From CAWKDG01 sp963848355 (lineage in GTDB: Bacteria > Actinomycetota > Acidimicrobiia > Acidimicrobiales > UBA8190): DNA of 64,000 nt. Both the position numbers and the translations under genes were made by a program. Below, one piece after another: positions 63,057-64,000 of the stretch. Position 1 is the first letter of the stretch. Every line of letters begins with the position of its first letter. The stretch lies in NCBI GenBank assembly GCA_963848355.1, contig CAWKDG010000012.1, positions 1,922,001-1,986,000 of the forward strand, in the 5' to 3' direction. A model generated the notes under the pieces. That model was not told where the DNA came from, did not search any database, and saw only the letters and a program-made list of their open reading frames with translations.

Positions 63057-64000
63057 CTACGGGTTCGCCGTGGTCACCGTCGCCGGACTTCCCGCGGGAA
63101 CCGAGGGAGCGCCGGGGCGGACAGCTACTCCGTCGCGTCCCGCCCGCTTGACCTGATAGAGGGCAAAGTCGGCGGCGTCGAACATGTGCTCGATCGTGGG
63201 CGTGGACCGGTCGATGTCACTCACGCCGATGCTCAAGGTCACCGGTATCTCCAGGTCCGCCGACGCCGCCAGGCGTAGACGTTCGGCCAGCGCGGCGGCC
63301 GCGTGGGAGTCGGTGTCCGGCATGAGGACGGCGAACTCGTCGCCTCCCAGGCGTCCGACCAGGTCGAAACTCCGGGAGTGGGCACGCAGGGCGGCGCCGA
63401 TGGCAGCCAGCACGTGGTCGCCGACCAGATGTCCGTAGGTGTCGTTGACGGCCTTGAAGGCATCGACGTCGATCAACATGAGGCTGAGAGGATGGTTGTG
63501 TCGCTGGGAGCGGGCCATCTCCTCCTCCAGACGTTCGTAGAAGACCCGACGAACCGCACAACCGGTGAGGCTGTCGGTGGCGGCCAAGGTGGCGACCTTT
63601 TCACTGAGGATCCGTTCGCGGCGCTCGCGCTCGATGCGGTTGAACGACGCCGCCACCGACAGCGCCGACACCCCGGCCAGGACTCCGAACAGCACCAGAG
63701 CCCCGTCCCCGGAGAACCTGCCGTCGGGGCCGACGCCCACCACGAACCCCGCTGACGCCAAGGTGGCGAGACCGCAGGCCGCCGCCACCCGGGGTTTGAA
63801 GGCCAGCGCCGCGTTGGCGATGGGGAGGAAGAGCAGGAAGACGATGGGACTTTCGATGCCACCATCGAGGGTGGCCACCCCGGCCACGGCGAAGGCCGAG
63901 AGGATGGTCCACGTCGCCGAGAAGTGAGCCCGCCAGTGCTGGGCGGCCAGATACGGAGCGAACAAGAGGCTGATCACGGCGAGGATGAGCCAGGTCGTGG
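63057..64000 (-). CDS. Membrane diguanylate cyclase (5' end outside window)
   Basis: N-terminal ~120 residues hold several TM helices (e.g. AVAGVATLDGG..IVFLLFLPIANAAL, LVLFGVLAGVSALSVAASF), then a coiled linker and a GGDEF domain: GGDEFAVL active site intact, preceded by RSFD as the RxxD product-inhibition site five residues upstream, so it should make c-di-GMP and be feedback-inhibited. The frame stays open to the window edge (TWLILAVISLLFAPYL), so the true start is beyond it. No EAL domain. Convergent with leuA. Confidence 0.88.
   Translation of the reverse strand, partial: TTWLILAVISLLFAPYLAAQHWRAHFSATWTILSAFAVAGVATLDGGIESPIVFLLFLPIANAALAFKPRVAAACGLATLASAGFVVGVGPDGRFSGDGALVLFGVLAGVSALSVAASFNRIERERRERILSEKVATLAATDSLTGCAVRRVFYERLEEEMARSQRHNHPLSLMLIDVDAFKAVNDTYGHLVGDHVLAAIGAALRAHSRSFDLVGRLGGDEFAVLMPDTDSHAAAALAERLRLAASADLEIPVTLSIGVSDIDRSTPTIEHMFDAADFALYQVKRAGRDGVAVRPGAPSVPAGSPATVTTANP

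Overview
The window is about 64 kb of very GC-rich DNA, densely packed on both strands, with many 4-bp stop/start overlaps. The gene content is a free-living actinobacterium's chromosomal core: TreS/maltokinase, a PASTA-domain Ser/Thr kinase, GatCAB, an F420-type nitroreductase, a DinB/mycothiol-type protein and several ECF sigma/anti-sigma pairs. An Acidimicrobiia-like lineage would fit, but this is inference. I see no phage, plasmid, transposase, CRISPR array, rRNA or tRNA.

Layout. 1-5.1 kb: carbon storage and sugar metabolism (treS end, maltokinase, a PPi-type phosphofructokinase, galT). 5.4-10.4 kb: a membrane protein, then cysteine desulfurase-mnmA-ligA (tRNA thiolation and DNA ligase), carrying several frameshifts. 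10.5-14.6 kb: PASTA kinase, a small HIT-like Cys protein, a phosphoribosyltransferase and a lone D12 adenine methyltransferase. 14.7-20.5 kb: SDR, MFS exporter, ECF sigma with a one-TM partner, a PfpI-like gene (frameshifted) and an SCP2 protein. 20.7-28.5 kb: hydrolase-gatC-gatA-gatB, rhodanese, ilvD-DinB, a membrane protein. 28.7-33.8 kb: a zinc-ribbon membrane protein and a four-gene minus-strand unit (secreted propeller-like protein, Tat amine oxidase, ECF sigma, SecD-domain one-TM protein). 33.9-37.6 kb: an attenuated ilvBN(C) operon. 37.6-43.5 kb: a large secreted beta-helix protein and tldD-tldE. 43.6-52.7 kb: a Baeyer-Villiger-type monooxygenase, a heterodimeric ABC exporter, a thiolase-like protein, a TetR module and a PadR module. 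53.3-58 kb: two small stress-type proteins, then serC/aspC (divergent) and serA. 58-64 kb: ECF sigma/zinc anti-sigma, DUF4349 protein, a small membrane protein, attenuated leuA, and a diguanylate cyclase running off the end.

How the genes work together. Amino-acid biosynthesis is the main theme: ilvD, ilvBNC and leuA cover most of Val/Ile/Leu synthesis, and serA/serC supply serine. Two of these loci, ilvB and leuA, are preceded by short leader peptides rich in branched-chain codons followed by terminator-type hairpins, so transcription attenuation is well supported by the sequence.

Two cross-cutting patterns stand out. First, at least eight frameshifts break six otherwise intact genes, including essential ligA and gatA; this points to base-level errors in the assembly rather than gene decay. 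Second, many genes start 6-9 nt after a TANNNT-like -10 box (leaderless transcripts), and short perfect tandem duplications (12-18 bp) repeatedly sit at gene junctions. No clearly novel defence or biosynthetic system is visible. The best candidates for undescribed biology are the Tat-oxidase/ECF/SecD-domain unit, the ABC exporter with a completely split degenerate ATP site, and the Cys-ladder secreted beta-helix protein.
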